DNA of 64,000 nucleotides from Pratylenchus scribneri (lineage: Eukaryota > Nematoda > Chromadorea > Rhabditida > Pratylenchidae). Under the pieces are notes generated by a model. It saw only the letters and a list, made by a program, of their open reading frames with translations. It searched no databases and was not told the origin of the DNA. Location of the stretch: assembly GCA_030063045.1 (NCBI GenBank), contig JAQSEB010000090.1:1488001-1552000 (forward strand), written 5' to 3'. Both the position numbers and the translations under genes were made by a program. Each line of letters begins with the position of its first letter. Within the stretch, counting starts at the first letter, position 1. Below are positions 13,501-25,834 of this stretch, one piece after another.

Positions 13501-14458
13501 ATCCATTTGAATGGACTGTTTTGTTGAGGTAATTTTGCTAGATGAAATGAATAAAATTTCGAATTTTGTCGATGAATTTAGGCTCATTTTTGATATAAAT
13601 TTTATGCATCTGTGTTCTAAGACTTGGAGTGGTGCTAAAATTTTTTAATGTCTTTTCCGCAGATGTTTTGGCCAAAAAAAATACCCAATAGCACAGATGG
13701 ATGATTTTGTTTTGGGTTTGATTTGTGCTTTTTTAAATTTAGATAGCCAATTTACAGAGGAATGCAACTATATGTACATAAAATAATTAAGAATTGATTA
13801 AATTGTTGTTTATTCTGAATTTTATTTTTGCAGACTAAAAATTTTTCTAATGTTTTTAAAAATAAAATTATTTTATTATCATAAAGACAAAAATTTTTTG
13901 AGTTGAGTAAAAAAATATTTCTTCTTAAAATTTATTTAAAATAATAAAAATAAGTATGCATCCTAATGTAATAAGGGAATTCATATTTTTTCTTTAAAAA
14001 ATAAAATTCATAAAATTTTTGTTGGGCTTTTCTTTTTAATATTTCGAAAATGTAAAAATGTTAAAATATGGCCTGGGTTAATAATATCATCAAAAATTAT
14101 CAAATTAAAAAAGAAATAAAAAAGAAAACAAATTAAATTAAAAAAAATTTTCAAATTGTAGGAAATCTTGCAAAGTTTTGTTTTTTTTTGTTTTTTTGCA
14201 AAAATAAAAAATAAATAAAAAAATAAAACCCATAGAATATTTCTCATTTTTCTTTTAAATAAATGATAAAATTCAATTATCCAAAAACGCATGGATCAGT
14301 AGAAATACAAAAAATTGATCCAATTTAAAATATTAAAATTATGTCATTTTGTAAAAACCAACCCCAGCCGCCGGTGGTGCCTCCGGCTCGTCCTCTTCCT
14401 CGTCCACATATTCATATTCGTATTCCTCATCGTCAAATTCGCTGCCTTCTTCCGCCAT
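7554..14458 (-). CDS. unc-87: UNC-87-like calponin-repeat protein, 13 exons, intact
   Basis: Exons (minus, 5' to 3'): 14458-14363, 13073-12945, 12519-12260, 11816-11740, 11475-11233, 10764-10681, 10628-10536, 10445-10338, 8823-8774, 8729-8673, 8573-8506, 8276-8180, 7619-7554. All junctions are GT..AG, phases agree, and the sum is 475 codons plus stop. The N-terminus is acidic (MAEEGSEFDDEEYEYEYV); exon 2 has KKEGSPKRGGSPA-type repeats; exon 3 is Pro/Glu/Ala-rich. Seven CLIK repeats follow, e.g. LQSGTNKFASQKGMTGMGTP and IHLQMGTNRFASQSGMTGFG, and the end is VKGEYVRRMW. Seven such repeats match nematode UNC-87, which is known to bundle actin and stabilise body-wall muscle thin filaments. The exon 12 acceptor (AAAAAG) and exon 9 start are the least certain. 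The surrounding broken copies make this the only candidate for a working gene here. Confidence 0.88.
9575..10182. mobile_element. 608-bp foldback (MITE-like) element in unc-87 intron 8
   Basis: Two arms of about 200 bp are inverted copies of each other: AAGAATCCGGATCC at 9579 pairs with GGATCCGGATTCTT at 10164, and the motifs GTGTAGATC..AATCTGACAT and ACCATCTTGGTAAG recur inverted. The direct repeat TTGGCAAT flanks it at 9567-9574 and 10183-10190, an 8-bp target duplication. No coding capacity. It lies between exons 8 and 9 of the intact gene. Confidence 0.8.
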
Positions 14459-14508
14459 TTTTTATTATTTTTTGAGGGCTTTGAGAGCGCAACAATTGGT
14501 TCTATACC

Positions 14509-14514
14509 TCTGAA
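14509..14514 (-). promoter_or_regulatory. Probable splice or SL trans-splice acceptor of unc-87
   Basis: On the minus strand a TTTTTTCAG acceptor ends at 14510, leaving about 51 nt of 5'UTR before the ATG at 14458. The stretch from this site through the start codon is conserved in the exon 1 copies at 6986 and 4275. Nematode mRNAs commonly receive a spliced leader at such a site; an ordinary 5'UTR intron is the alternative. Confidence 0.45.
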
Positions 14515-14517
14515 AAA

Positions 14518-15270
14518 ATAAGATTTTTATCAAAAATATCTCCAAAATTGTTAGAAAAATATGTAAAGAAAATAAATAATATTCACGCTTTAATTAAATG
14601 GCTTCTTAATTTTAGTTAATTATACAGAATAAGTCAAAATTTGTTCAATAATTTTTTTAAAAAGGACTTTTGGAGTTTTCGCTGGTGAAATAAATAAGAT
14701 TTGAAACAAAGATGGTGAATTAAAAAGAATTATAAAAATAAATTTATGGGAATGGGAAAATTTTATCCTTATTTGTTCTTTATTTTGATGATGGGAATTC
14801 AGTGTTCTTGGACAAAACGTAGAAATACAAAAATTGTCAAATAATTTTTCTTTTAAATTATAGAAATTCAATTGTTCATTTGGTAAAGAAAAAGAAGCCT
14901 TGAGGAATATGGACTGACGAAAATGAAATGCTTGATATTTATTGGGAGGAAAAGAGGAAGTAAGCAAAAATCACGACAATTGGTGAGGGGTGGAAATTTT
15001 GGGGTTTCCCCCAAAAAAATATGAGGGAATTGTTCTATAAATATCGGAGGAGCAGCCCTGTGGCCTCTGTAAAATATTAGTATCCCCTTGTCCCCTGCGA
15101 AGGTGAAATTTAGGGTAAGAAATGCAGAAATATGAGGGATTGTACTGACATAGGGTTAGGAAGAAAATTGAAATTCAGAAAATAGGCGGCAATCACTGAT
15201 GTTTAAAAATTAATATTTGATATAACAAAAAGGGATCGACTAAAAATGAATGATTTTTTGTGTCCTATTT
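14518..15270. other. Upstream region of unc-87, no gene seen
   Basis: AT-rich sequence with several short open frames on the minus strand but no start-plus-splice structure I can defend. It could hold unc-87 promoter elements. Confidence 0.4.
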
Positions 15271-15469
15271 TTACCGCCTCCACGTCAAAGCCTTTCCTCT
15301 TTTTCGGGATGCTCAATTTTTGACTTTGTCTTTTCCGTTTTCCCCTCATTGACGCCATTTGGTCTTCGCAGCAGTAATTTGTAAAAATTTTGCCCCATCC
15401 TCGTCTTTTCCAAAGGCAGAGAATTTAGTTGGGAATTGTCTCTGGGGAAAATATCACCTGTGATTGAAA

Positions 15470-16110
15470 TCAGAAGAAGGATCGATGGGATGGTTTTCAC
15501 CATCCACCCTTTTATATAAATCTTTGGCTAAATTTTTTTGTCCAAATCCCGTCTTATTCAAAAAGCTTAGTATTTGATGAGAGCAGAATTTACCCCTGGG
15601 GGAGAAATGTTGGCTGGAAAAAATTAGAGAGAATGGAAGAAGGAAATGAAAGATCGATGGGGCTTTCATCCTATTGGATAAACTTTTTAATCCAAATCTC
15701 GTCTACCCAAAAGTGAGAAAATTTTACTTTAATAATATTGCCTCGAGAAATATTGCCTATAGAAAAATGGTGGAAAAAGAGAGATCAAAAGAAAGAAAGG
15801 GATGGACGGTCGATGGATATCAGATATCACCCATTAACATTTTTGGCTATTTTTTGTCCTAAAACTTATTCTAATCTCTTTTTCTCCAAAAGTCTGAGAA
15901 TTTGATAAAGAATAAGTGGATATTGTATTAAGAGAAATGAAAAGAATGAGGCGGAATCGATGGCTTCAATCATGTTTTCAGGCCAAGAATTTGCTAAAGA
16001 ATAGGAGGAAGATATTGCCTTTGCCTGAAGAGAAGAAGGGTTAGGGGGATCGATGGCTTCAATCCTCAAACCCACATTCACATCCACCCCATTCATCATT
16101 CCAATATTGG
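15470..16110. repeat. Diverged tandem repeats marked by ATCGATGG
   Basis: The motif (A/G)TCGATGG followed by a TTTCA/TTCAAT-like stretch recurs near 15482, 15655, 15812, 15957 and 16051, with purine-rich sequence (GAGA, GGAAG) between. Spacing shrinks from about 170 to 95 bp, as in an old tandem duplication. Confidence 0.5.
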
Positions 16111-16800
16111 CGCGTCTGTTCTGGGGGCACACAAACATATTTTTGCTGGGCATTCCTTCCACTTGTGTGATGTGCATTGTGAGTGGGTGGATGTATTGGG
16201 TGGGGAAATGTGGCTTAAAACGATATTGGCCACAAGGCAATTTCTTTTGCCTCTTGGCCGGGAATGTGTTGGGAATGGATGGATTGGATCGACGAGAATT
16301 GAGGAAAGTGAAAGAAAGAGAAAATAAAGAGGAAATGAAGGGAATTCTGGGTTGAATGGGTGAGAGACCGAGACCGATGTGTTTTTTCCATCCATTTGGA
16401 TTATCTGCTTGGGATTGGATCATCTCAATCTCGAGGCTGGGCCATATCGAAAATGTGTGGATGAAAAGAAGGAAATAGATGTAAAGTGGATCAAAAAATT
16501 GAAAAAGGAAAGGGAGAGAATTTTTCTATGGTTTTAGACTGTGATTGAATCGAGGTGAGTGGGCATGGGCCATGGGCACATTTTGAAATGAAATGATGGG
16601 AATATTATATATTTGAATTATTGAAAAATATATAAAATAATTTTATAATGGAATAAATATAAATTACTAAGAATTTACATATTTTTTGTTGAAGTCGTAT
16701 TCGCCCTCAATATTGATATATTATGTTTCTTTTACTAAAATTTAGAAACCATTCAATTAAAGCGCAAAAATCTTTTATTTTTTTTCAATGTTTTGTTCAC
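16110..16800. other. Higher-GC stretch upstream of unc-87 cluster
   Basis: Open frames exist on both strands (for example 16053-16355 plus and 15866-16423 minus), overlapping each other. Neither has recognisable domains, and overlap on both strands argues for chance. No gene called. Confidence 0.3.
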
Positions 16801-16814
16801 ATTTGTTCACAATC

Positions 16815-17065
16815 TAAAAAGTCCAACGGCAGCAGTGGGTTGGATGTTTCGATTTTTCGTTTCGATGTCGATTTTCGTTCATTTTTGGCATCGAAATTTC
16901 TTTTTTCGATTTCGAAAATTTTTTTTGACCCTCCGAAATTTCGATTTCGATTTTTTATATTGAGCCATCGAACCCATCCCTGATCGGCAGTAACCGGAGG
17001 GGAGGCTGGAAAATCCTAATTAAAAACGAATTCCGCCCCAGCCTTGAAGAAAACGAAAATAAAGC
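16815..17065 (+). pseudogene. unc-87 exon 3 fragment split by a MITE
   Basis: Plus strand AAAAAGTCCA before the MITE and the GGAGGCTGGAAAATCCTA..AAAACGAA part after it correspond to the KSPSA..GKSYQER section of exon 3. The rest of the exon is heavily decayed. Confidence 0.5.
16833..16982. mobile_element. hAT-like MITE with CGAT-motif core (150 bp)
   Basis: Ends CAGTGGGTTGGATG and CATCGAACCCATCCCTG are imperfect inverted repeats. Flanks AACGGCAG (16825-16832) and ATCGGCAG (16983-16990) match at 7 of 8 bases, as an aged 8-bp target duplication. The interior is almost entirely TTTCGATTTCGA-type repeats. It interrupts an unc-87 exon 3 fragment. Confidence 0.65.
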
Positions 17066-17089
17066 CAAGTAAGTAGCCAAGACAAAACG

Positions 17090-18235
17090 TAATTTAAATA
17101 TGATGAATACTTAAATCAAATTTATTATTTATTTTTTTATTTATATTTTTGGTTTTTTGAGTTTTGACTTCTTCTTTGTAGGTCCTTTTTTAAATATTTG
17201 CAGAAATGTTAAATATATATATTAATAAAATTTGTAAAAAATTTATGAGTTACAAAAAATTTAAAAAAATGAATAAAGTAGCAATCATGAATTTCACCGA
17301 CTTACACAGATATTTAAATTTAATAAAAAAAAAATATAGTAGAATTTGTTGTTTGATTGAAATAGATTACGTTGAAAATTCGATTATTTGGCTTTGATTT
17401 TTTTGGCTAATAGTGATTGAGTTTAATTTACCAATTTTTTCCGAACATCCATTGACATATTTACTTAAATAAATATTTTTAAAAAAAGGAAAATTAAAAT
17501 TATTTTTAATGAAATTGGTAAATTTAAAAATTTTTATCATTATTTTATTTTTGAGATACTTTTGTTGCTCATTATGTTCAGAAAATATCAATATTTTATG
17601 TAAAAAATATCGAATTTTTATTGAAAATAAGAGGAAATAAATTTATGAGTTATAAAAATTTATTTATAAAATTTCGATAAATAATTTCTTCTTTCATTCA
17701 AAGGCTGGGCATTTCTTATTTGGAGATAAATGTGAATATAAAATAATTAATTTCTATAGATATCCTTCTGTTACAAATAGTTTATTTAAATAATTTAATA
17801 TAAAATTTCTATTTTTTCTCAATTGTTTTGTCGATAATCATTATTATAATACGAAAAATATTAAAACAAATTTTGTGTTATAAAATGGAAAAAATTAATA
17901 ATACATACATAGCGAAGATTTGGTGGGGGGGGGGGGGTGGGCTGGGGAACTCCACTATTACTTATTTTTTTATTTTTTTTCATAATTTTTAAACTCATAA
18001 AATAAATTAAATATCTTTTCCTTAAATTTTTTCTGGAATTTTTACTCATAAAATGAATGTATTGAATGCCGGTCGAATTATTTTTTAATAGATAATTTAA
18101 ATATCGCGCCCAATATACTTGTCATTTTTTTTCAAACAAAAATTTTTTAACAAATTATTTTTAAATTGAAATTTTTATGAGTTTGATTTTTCGATTATAA
18201 AAACTTCATAAAATCAATTCTTAACATCATTAATT
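17090..18235. other. unc-87 intron-derived sequence, plus orientation
   Basis: No exon seen. Stretches ending in TTTATGAGTTAC/ATTTATGAGTTT resemble introns 3 and 5 of the real gene in inverse orientation. It contains a G13 run at 17925-17937. Confidence 0.4.
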
Positions 18236-18239
18236 TATT

Positions 18240-18560
18240 TCTTCGATTCACAAGAGGGCAAAAACTGCTTTTGGTATGCCCCGATGAATTTACATCCCAT
18301 AAGAAACTATTGAATTAAAATAATAATATGGGGAAATTAAATGATTTTTAAATATAAATATCCAAAAATCGGCCAAAATAAATTGATAAAATTAGCAAAA
18401 ATTAAAAAAGAAATATATCAAAATTACTAATATTCTATTTGATCAAAATTATGCCCAATTCCCTCATCCAAATTGCATAAAAAGATATAGGTATTCATGA
18501 TTCGCACGAAGACTTTCCACCCGATATTTCGGGAAAAGGCTTCTGCCAAGTGAATTAATT
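18240..18560 (+). pseudogene. unc-87 exons 11 and 12 copy
   Basis: Plus strand: exon 11 at about 18243-18303 (GGGCAAAAACTGCTTTTGG, frame broken near its start) and exon 12 at about 18500-18555 (HDSHEDFPPDISG), truncated. Confidence 0.65.
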
Positions 18561-19649
18561 TTATTAGAATAATTTGACATTTTATCAATATTTCCATTAA
18601 AATATTTTATGAGATAAAATTTTTTATAATAATTTTAAAATTTTTGTCAGTTAATAAAAAAGTTTCAATCTATTAAAAAATTTAATGAAACTCATAAAAT
18701 ACTTTAATAAAATTTTTAATAATTCTTTGATGAAATTGATAGATGGGATTTCAAATGAAATAAATTTATTTAAAATTTAAAAAAAACAAATTAATCAAAA
18801 GAATGTGGATTTAAATTAGTTTAAAATATTTTAATATTATTTTAATCTGCTCATACCAGAATAATAAAAGTTTTTTAACAAAAATTTTTATGAGAAAATT
18901 AAAGGCAATTTCATTAAAGAGGTTTATAAATAGATTTTTAATAAAAAAAATTTGTTTTTATTTATTTAAATGAATTTTATTTTTTTCAAATATAAAATTT
19001 CTGACTTTTTGATTAAAATAATCAATCACCATATTAAAATAATAATAAAAATTAAGCGAATCATCATAATTTATTTTTAACTTTTTTAAATAAAATTTTC
19101 CACAAGGTCAAGTTTCATTATTTATTTTTTTCCCCACAAAATTTCATAATAAATTTATTTTATAATGGGAATTTTTTATGAGTTTAAGTTTTTCGATAGT
19201 ATATCCTTGAATTCTTATTTAAGAGTTCAGCAAAAATAAATTATTATTCAGTTCTTATTCACTTCAACCATATCTTAATCCTGCCTTTCACATCCTAATG
19301 GTAATATGTAATATCCCCTTCCCTTGATCGAACGTTTATGCTATTTTGGACTCATTTTATTGGCCAAAACACATGCGGATAAATCATAATTTTTTAACTA
19401 GCTATGGAAAAAAGTATCAAATTTTAATAAAAATTCTAAAAAATGAGCCTAAATTCATCGAAAATCATTTCATTCAATGAAGTTTCTACACCGAAACAGT
19501 CCATTCAGAGTGAATATTTTAGTGGGAACAAATCGAGAAGAATAATTTAACCTTGATTAGACATGAATTAAAATATATTTTTTTATTAATTTTTTAAATT
19601 CATTCAACAAATCGGATAGATATAATTCTCTCTCATCACAATTGAAAAA

Positions 19650-19762
19650 AAATATTTTGATGATTCGCATCAAGACTTCCAATCCGCCGAAATTTAAAGA
19701 AGACAAGAAATGCCATTCTAGCCTAGCCAAGAGAATGATTTTGCTTATCAGGTCAAACAGTT
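19650..19762 (+). pseudogene. unc-87 exon 12 copy
   Basis: Plus strand match across the whole exon including the GATTTTGCTTATCAGGTC end, with an in-frame TAA replacing a codon after CCGCCGAAATT. Confidence 0.65.
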
Positions 19763-20284
19763 AAAAATTAATTTTTATTCCTTTTTAATTATATTATATA
19801 ATTATTTTATTTACATGATATTCCATTAGGGAATATGCTAAATAAGCTTCGAATCTCGAGAGTATTACTTAAAAAAAAATCACAATATTTTTATGAGTTT
19901 GCTTTTTTGGAATCATTGACAACTTTCAATTGGAAAAAAATTAATTAATTACTGAATAAATGCTATTTGAATTCAATATTTATGAATATTTGATTTTTTT
20001 TTAATTTTATATTTTATGTGTTCGGTGTGGTTCAATTTTGATCTTTGCTTTTTCTTTCAACTCCTATAATTTTATGACATCTGCAAATTTTTATGAGTTT
20101 AATTTTTTATAAAACACTTTTTTAAAAAACTCATTTTCTAAACAATTTTTAACATACTAATCAATTTTAAATTTTTAAAATTCAGTATTATAAAAATCCA
20201 AAAATGTATCCAAATTAAATATCAAATAAATTAAATAAATTAACATAAATTTAAATTATCAGCAAGTAATGTTGAATTTTGTCC

Positions 20285-20350
20285 TATTCCGTGTTTTTCG
20301 TGGGGAATATGTGTGCATAATATTGTGAATGGAGGTAACAAAAATGGAAG
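20285..20350 (+). pseudogene. unc-87 exon 13 fragment
   Basis: Plus strand: the GTGGGGAATATGTGTGCATAA stretch and the following ATGGAAGAAGAA 3'UTR start match 7554-7530 inverted, with the reading frame lost. Confidence 0.55.
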
Positions 20351-20514
20351 AAGAATAAAAGGAGGTCCAGTCTTTTCGACTATTCTAATTTAATTCTGGA
20401 ATTTGCTAAAAAAATTTTGTAAGCAGAACTGAACTTGCTATTGAATTGAAATATAATTAAAAAAGGGAAAAATTATGCCACATATTGGAAGGGGATTTTC
20501 ATTTTTCAGGTAAA

Positions 20515-20585
20515 AAAGGCATGCCATCGTGAATATGAATATGTATGTGGATGAGTCGAAGGACGAGCCGGAGGCGCCATTGTCA
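20515..20585 (+). pseudogene. unc-87 exon 1 fragment
   Basis: Plus strand: GAATATGAATATGTATGTGG and GACGAGCCGGAGGCGCCA identify exon 1; the original ATG region is gone and the frame is broken. Confidence 0.6.
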
Positions 20586-22370
20586 TTTGGAATTTGTTAT
20601 TTATTTAATTGATAAAACCTAAATCGATTAACAAAAATTTACAAGATAATTTTGATATTACTTTAATTGGAATAATTTTTTGAAGATTCATTTCGAAAAT
20701 ATTTAATCACCGAATTTTTATTTTCTTAAAATAAAAAATGATTCGAAATATTTTATGGCTTTTAATTTGTTAAATTTTTTATTTTGTACAAAACAAAAAT
20801 TGCGCACTTTCACCCCAATTTATTATAATTTTAATATTTTTAATTTAATTTAAAAATTTTTTGAAAATTTATTTAACTTTTATTTCTATTTTAATTTGAA
20901 TAATTTTTTGTATTTGAAGTAGAGGAATTATTTTTAATATCCTTGCATTTTCAATTTAATTAAAAAGTGAAGTATTTACAAATATTTTAAGAGCTTTATT
21001 TTAAAAAAATGTTAATTTCTTTAACCATTTTTAAAAATTTGATTATTGATTATTAATTTAATAATGCGCACTGAAAAGTTACCCCTAGAGGATGTGCAAT
21101 TCCCAAAATCTAAAAATCCCTGGAAAAACCGCTAGAGTTTTTGAAATGAAAAATGTAAAACGGATTATATATATAAAAAAAAATAAAAATGAGATTTAAA
21201 AATGTAATGTATCGAAAAAAAATTTTTCTTAATTTATTTTCTTAAATATGGTCGATTTTGACAAAAGTTTTAATTTTTATAATAATTTTAAAAAATATAA
21301 AACAATTGAAAAGAAATGATTAACTCTAAAATCATTAAAAAATAAAAATATTTTTTTTTATTAAATTTTCGATTGTTGTAACAGTTGCACTTTTCCAGCA
21401 AAAATTTCTGTTAAAATTTAAGTAATGCATAATTAATTTATTTTATGAGTTCAAAAAATTAATGAAAAAAATTAAAATCTTTTTAAAAGGAATTAACGAA
21501 TGAAATTTGCTTGGATTTATTTTTAAAGTTTTAAATTGAATTTTTCAAATAAAATTTTAATTATGCATGTCAACCCAAATTTTATTCGCCCAAAATTCCT
21601 CACTCCCAAAAACCAAATTAGCTTATTTTGAATTTAGTGATAAGTCCGGGCACTGAGCTTTTCTTGTTCCCAAATCCCCATTTGGAATATCTTTATTAGC
21701 TAGATTCTAGATTGTGCGATGAGATATTCTCCTTCTGATAATTCTTGGTGGCTGGAAATAAGGATGGAAAGATTGGAATGAATGATGGATTTTCAAGGGG
21801 AAGAATATCCTCCACGTTCAAGGGTAGGAGAAATTACCATTAGGATGCGAAGAGGCAGGATTTCGATTTGGTTGAAAGATAAGAGAGTCAGTCCCATGAA
21901 TAAGAGCTGCTGCTGAATAAGAAAATTGTCTAATGTAAGTGCGCGATTCCTTACAAACAATAAATATTAATGCTTTAAATTAGATTCCAATTAAATCAAT
22001 TTTGTTTATACTTTTTATTTCGATTGAATTGTGTGCTTAAAATTTATCAGTAAAAATTCACAAATAAATAATGGATAAAATCGCAAAATGACTGGTAATA
22101 TTTTTAATTTAATTAATCATAATTATATTTTTTAAATATTTATTTTTGAATAATTTATTTAATGTTAATCATTTTGAAAATCTAAATTATTAAAATGGTT
22201 AATTTTTTAGACAATTATATAAAATAAATTTTATGTGTTTCATTAAATTTTTAATATAATTTTATGAAAATTTTTATTATTTCATGAATATTTAATTTAT
22301 AAATAAATTCAAAAAACAATTATTAATTCGCAATACAAATAAAATTTTATGGAATTGAATAAATTATCAA
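20586..22370. other. Non-coding; inverted copy of unc-87 3' flank
   Basis: 21700-21920 is the reverse complement of the block at 1298-1500 with substitutions. The rest is AT-rich intron-like sequence; no exon seen. Confidence 0.45.
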
Positions 22371-22374
22371 CTAC

Positions 22375-22675
22375 TGTGATCTTAGAGCATAATCCTAATT
22401 CACAGTCACAAACAAATATGCATCCAAGTTCCAGCGGGGAATGAGTGGCAAAACTTGAAATATGATTAATTATAACTTTTTTTTTTAAAAATATTTTTTT
22501 TGAATAATTTATTTAACCAGTGGTTTCGCCGTTGCTTATTAAACGGTTATACTATGGATAAAGAAATCGTCTTCGACGATTTCCACACAAATCCTAGTAT
22601 CTCGCCCCTTCTGGGCTCGATCCGATTGTCATTTTCGAAAGCTGAGTCGCCATGACAAAGCGTAAGTTTAAATTC
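22375..22675 (+). pseudogene. unc-87 exon 4 and exon 3 fragments, scrambled
   Basis: Plus strand: exon 4 at about 22380-22448 (AGCATAATCC..CACAAACAAATATGCATCC, frame broken) is followed by an exon 3 end at about 22625-22672 (GAGTCGCCATGACAAAGCG|GTAAG-like). The order 4 then 3 cannot be a gene. Confidence 0.6.
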
Positions 22676-23344
22676 TATGAATATTCAAACAAATATGTTA
22701 TTTATTTTAATTTTAATTTTTTGATTTTGAATTTGAATTCGACGGTATCGGACTTATTTTAAATATTTGTAGAAATGTTAAAATTTTATTATTAAATTTG
22801 TAAAAAAAATTTATAAGTCACAAAAAAAGTTTAATAAATGATTTTTTTTTGGTTCTGAATTTGAATTTCAGCGGTATCGGAATTATTATAAATATTTGTA
22901 GAAATGTTAAAATTTTATTAATAAAAAGTGTAAAAATATTTATGAGTCACAAAAAAGTTTAAAAAAATGAAAAAAGAGAACGACAATATCACTCATTTTA
23001 TTTTGATTCAATTTTTGATATGTAAAATAATATGAGCTAAATTCAAAAAATTTAAAAGTAAAAATGAATGGGGAGAAAATTGTTTCCTTATTTTAATATA
23101 TTTGAATAGCAATCTGAGAAAAATTCTTTTTATTAATATTAAATTATTTTTATGGGCAATGGGCGTATGGGCATCCATCTCGTAAAATTATTTCAGTCAA
23201 GAAAATTAAAAATTTATTTCAAGTTAATTAAATAAACTTATGGGATTTAAAAAAAATTAATTCATTTATTGATAAAAAGTTGATTTAATTTTATTTTTAT
23301 GTATTAATAAATTTTTCACCCATAATTTTTATATAATAATTTAA

Positions 23345-23600
23345 ATGTGTAATTTTTCAGCAATGGTACCACTTTAATCGGGCACCATTAAATTGCCCTC
23401 GAAGGCGGTAATGACCGGCAAGGAAATGCCCTGAATTATTGATTTTAAAAATATTTCATTTCTAAATATTCTAATAATTTGTTTCATTTTATTATGTTTA
23501 ATGCGTAACGGCAGACCAAGTCCATCAAATGGACTCAAATCGATTCGCGTAATAATTGGTTCAGAAAAATTATGACTGTAATTTTGCGCATTTTGGCAAC
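23345..23600 (+). pseudogene. unc-87 exon 6 and 7 fragments
   Basis: Plus strand: GTACCACTTTAATCGGGCACC..GTAATGACCGGC..ATGCCCTGAATTATTGA is a broken exon 6; CGGCAGACCAAGTCC..ACTCAAATCGATTCGCG is a broken exon 7. Confidence 0.55.
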
Positions 23601-24289
23601 TAAAATTCGGGGGAGAACTTAAGGAAAATCATAATTAATTTATTTATAGGGTTTGGTAAAATTAAAATTTTTAAAATTTTATTTTAATTTTTGAGCCATT
23701 TTTGCTTGCCATTGACATTGAAAATATCAATATTTTTCAAAAATTTAAAATTTTTATTGAAAATAAATGAAAATTTATTTATGAGTTTTAAAAATTAAAT
23801 TATAAAATTTCGATAAATAATTTCTGCTTTCATCCAAAGTACCAGGCATTTTTAGTTGAAAAAAAATTGGATAAAAAAAATAATTTTTATAAACCATTCA
23901 AACATCTTTTAAATATTTTACTATAAAATTTTTTTATCTCAATTGTTTATTTGATATTTATTACTCGTCATATGAACCATAAACAATGCCACTCCAGCTT
24001 TTCCACCTTCGACTCCAGAGACCGTTTCGTACGCAAGTGTCGCAGTGCGATTAGAAAATATTCCAATTACGGGTGAAATGAGCAAAAATCATGCTTGTTT
24101 CATTCATTTTTTTTAACATTTTTTGAAACTCATAAATTTTTTTACTTATTTTATAATACCTTATTAATAAGATTTCTACAATTATTTAAATTAAATTACA
24201 TTTCCAAGACAAAAATAAAAATAAAAATAAATACATTTTAAGTGAATTTTTCCATTTAAATCAGAAAAATCAAATTTCATCTTGATCAC

Positions 24290-24535
24290 TGAAGGAAAAC
24301 CCAAAAGTGAAAAAAGCCAAAAAATAAAGATGAACCTGTTGTGCCGGAAAGAGAGTAAAAAAATGAAAATAATTTGGCAGCATCGGCATCTGCAACGAAC
24401 CTCATAAAATGTTCATCGTCAATGACCGGCGAAGAATCGGGAAAATCGTATCAATAGCGAAATCCGTCTCTGCACTGAGAAAGCAGTAAATTTATTCGAG
24501 CATAAAGCCAAGTCCCCATGACAAAGCGTAGGTTT
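24290..24535 (+). pseudogene. unc-87 exon 3 copy, degraded
   Basis: Plus strand across most of exon 3: CCTGTTGTGCCGGAAAGAGAG, GCATCGGCATCTGCA, GGGAAAATCGTATCAA, CACTGAGAAAGCAGTAAATT and AAGTCCCCATGACAAAGCGTA, with frameshifts and stops. Confidence 0.7.
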
Positions 24536-24899
24536 AATTTGATGAAATATTCAGTCAAATTTGCTTTTTAATTTTTAATTTATTTATTTATTTTTTTTTT
24601 GATTATGAATTAGGCGTTAGGCCGCAAAATTACTTATTTTAAAAATTTTTAGAATTATTAAAATTATATTATTAAAACGGTTAGAAAATTTATGAGTTAC
24701 AAAAAAACATGAAAAAATAAATAAATAAAAGTGAATTTCACACTTTCACCCGGAAGACTCATATATTTTCAAATTATAAGAAAATAAATAGAATTTTTGA
24801 ACAAATTTAATTTTCCCATTTTTAATTGAATTTTAATATTCCATTGACTTATTTTACTGGATAAAAAATATTAAAAAAAGAAAAATAAAATTTAATTAT

Positions 24900-25015
24900 T
24901 TTTTAATGAAATTGAATAAATTTATTAGGAAGCGATGCGTTCCAAAAGCAAAATCGCAATTCACAATTCAGGCTGGCACAAACAAATATATACATCCCAT
25001 AGAGGAAAGACCGGA
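24900..25015 (+). pseudogene. unc-87 exon 4 copy
   Basis: Plus strand: ATTCAGGCTGGCACAAACAA and ATATATACATCCC match exon 4 (11740-11816); start and end are altered (AGAGGAAAGACCGG). Confidence 0.65.
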
Positions 25016-25394
25016 AAAATTTTGTTTTAATTTTTTTGAAATTGCAAAATTTATTAGTGTTCTTTTTTGCACTCATCAATTATTAAAGTTAATAATTTCT
25101 AAGATAATTATATAAAATAATTAAATAAAAAATTTTATGTGCTTCATAAAATTTTTTAATTATATCACAAATTTTTATAATTTTATTTTTTAAATATTTT
25201 TTTTATAATATTTTATTTTGTGTTCACGCCCTGCTTCTTCAATCTTTAAAATGAATAAATTCTAAGATAATTATATAAAATAATTAAATAATAAATTTTA
25301 TGTGTTTATTTAAAACAAAATTTTTATGCAATTTTTAATTTTTTTTTATTTCATATTTAATTTAATAAATAAATTCAAAAAATATTTCTTTCTT

Positions 25395-25510
25395 TTTTTT
25401 GAGGATTTGGTGATAAACGTGATGTGGTTAAGAAGGAGTCGCGCATCAAATCGAACGATTTGATGTTGATGGATATCATGATTCAGGCGAAGATTGCCGC
25501 ATTTTTTAAA
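25395..25510 (+). pseudogene. unc-87 exon 5 fragment
   Basis: Plus strand: GGATTTGGTGATAAACGTGA, GAGTCGCGCATCAAATCGAA and GGCGAAGATTGCCGCA match the first third of exon 5; the calponin repeat is missing. Confidence 0.65.
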
Positions 25511-25834
25511 ATTATAATTATCGAATGAAATTTTATTTCTTATTAATAATTTTTCTAATTAACACAAATTAATTATAATTTTGATTTTCGTATTTCGTTT
25601 TAATTAATATCCATTTTGTCAGATAAAAAAAACCAGGCAAAATTTATGAAAAAGATAATTAATTTATTTTATGAGTTTAAAAATTTGGAAAAAAAGAATT
25701 TAAAAATATTTTTAGGGAAATTATCGGATGAAATTTGATTGGATTTATAATATTGTTTTAAATTGCTTTAAATCGAATTTTTCCAATTTAATCAATTTAA
25801 ATATAATTATTTGTTTTATTTAAAATTTTCGATT

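Noticed and set aside
15866..16423. 185-codon minus-strand open frame
   Set aside because: It overlaps a 100-codon plus-strand frame, lies in a locally GC-richer zone, covers tandem repeat units and shows no domain or splice context.
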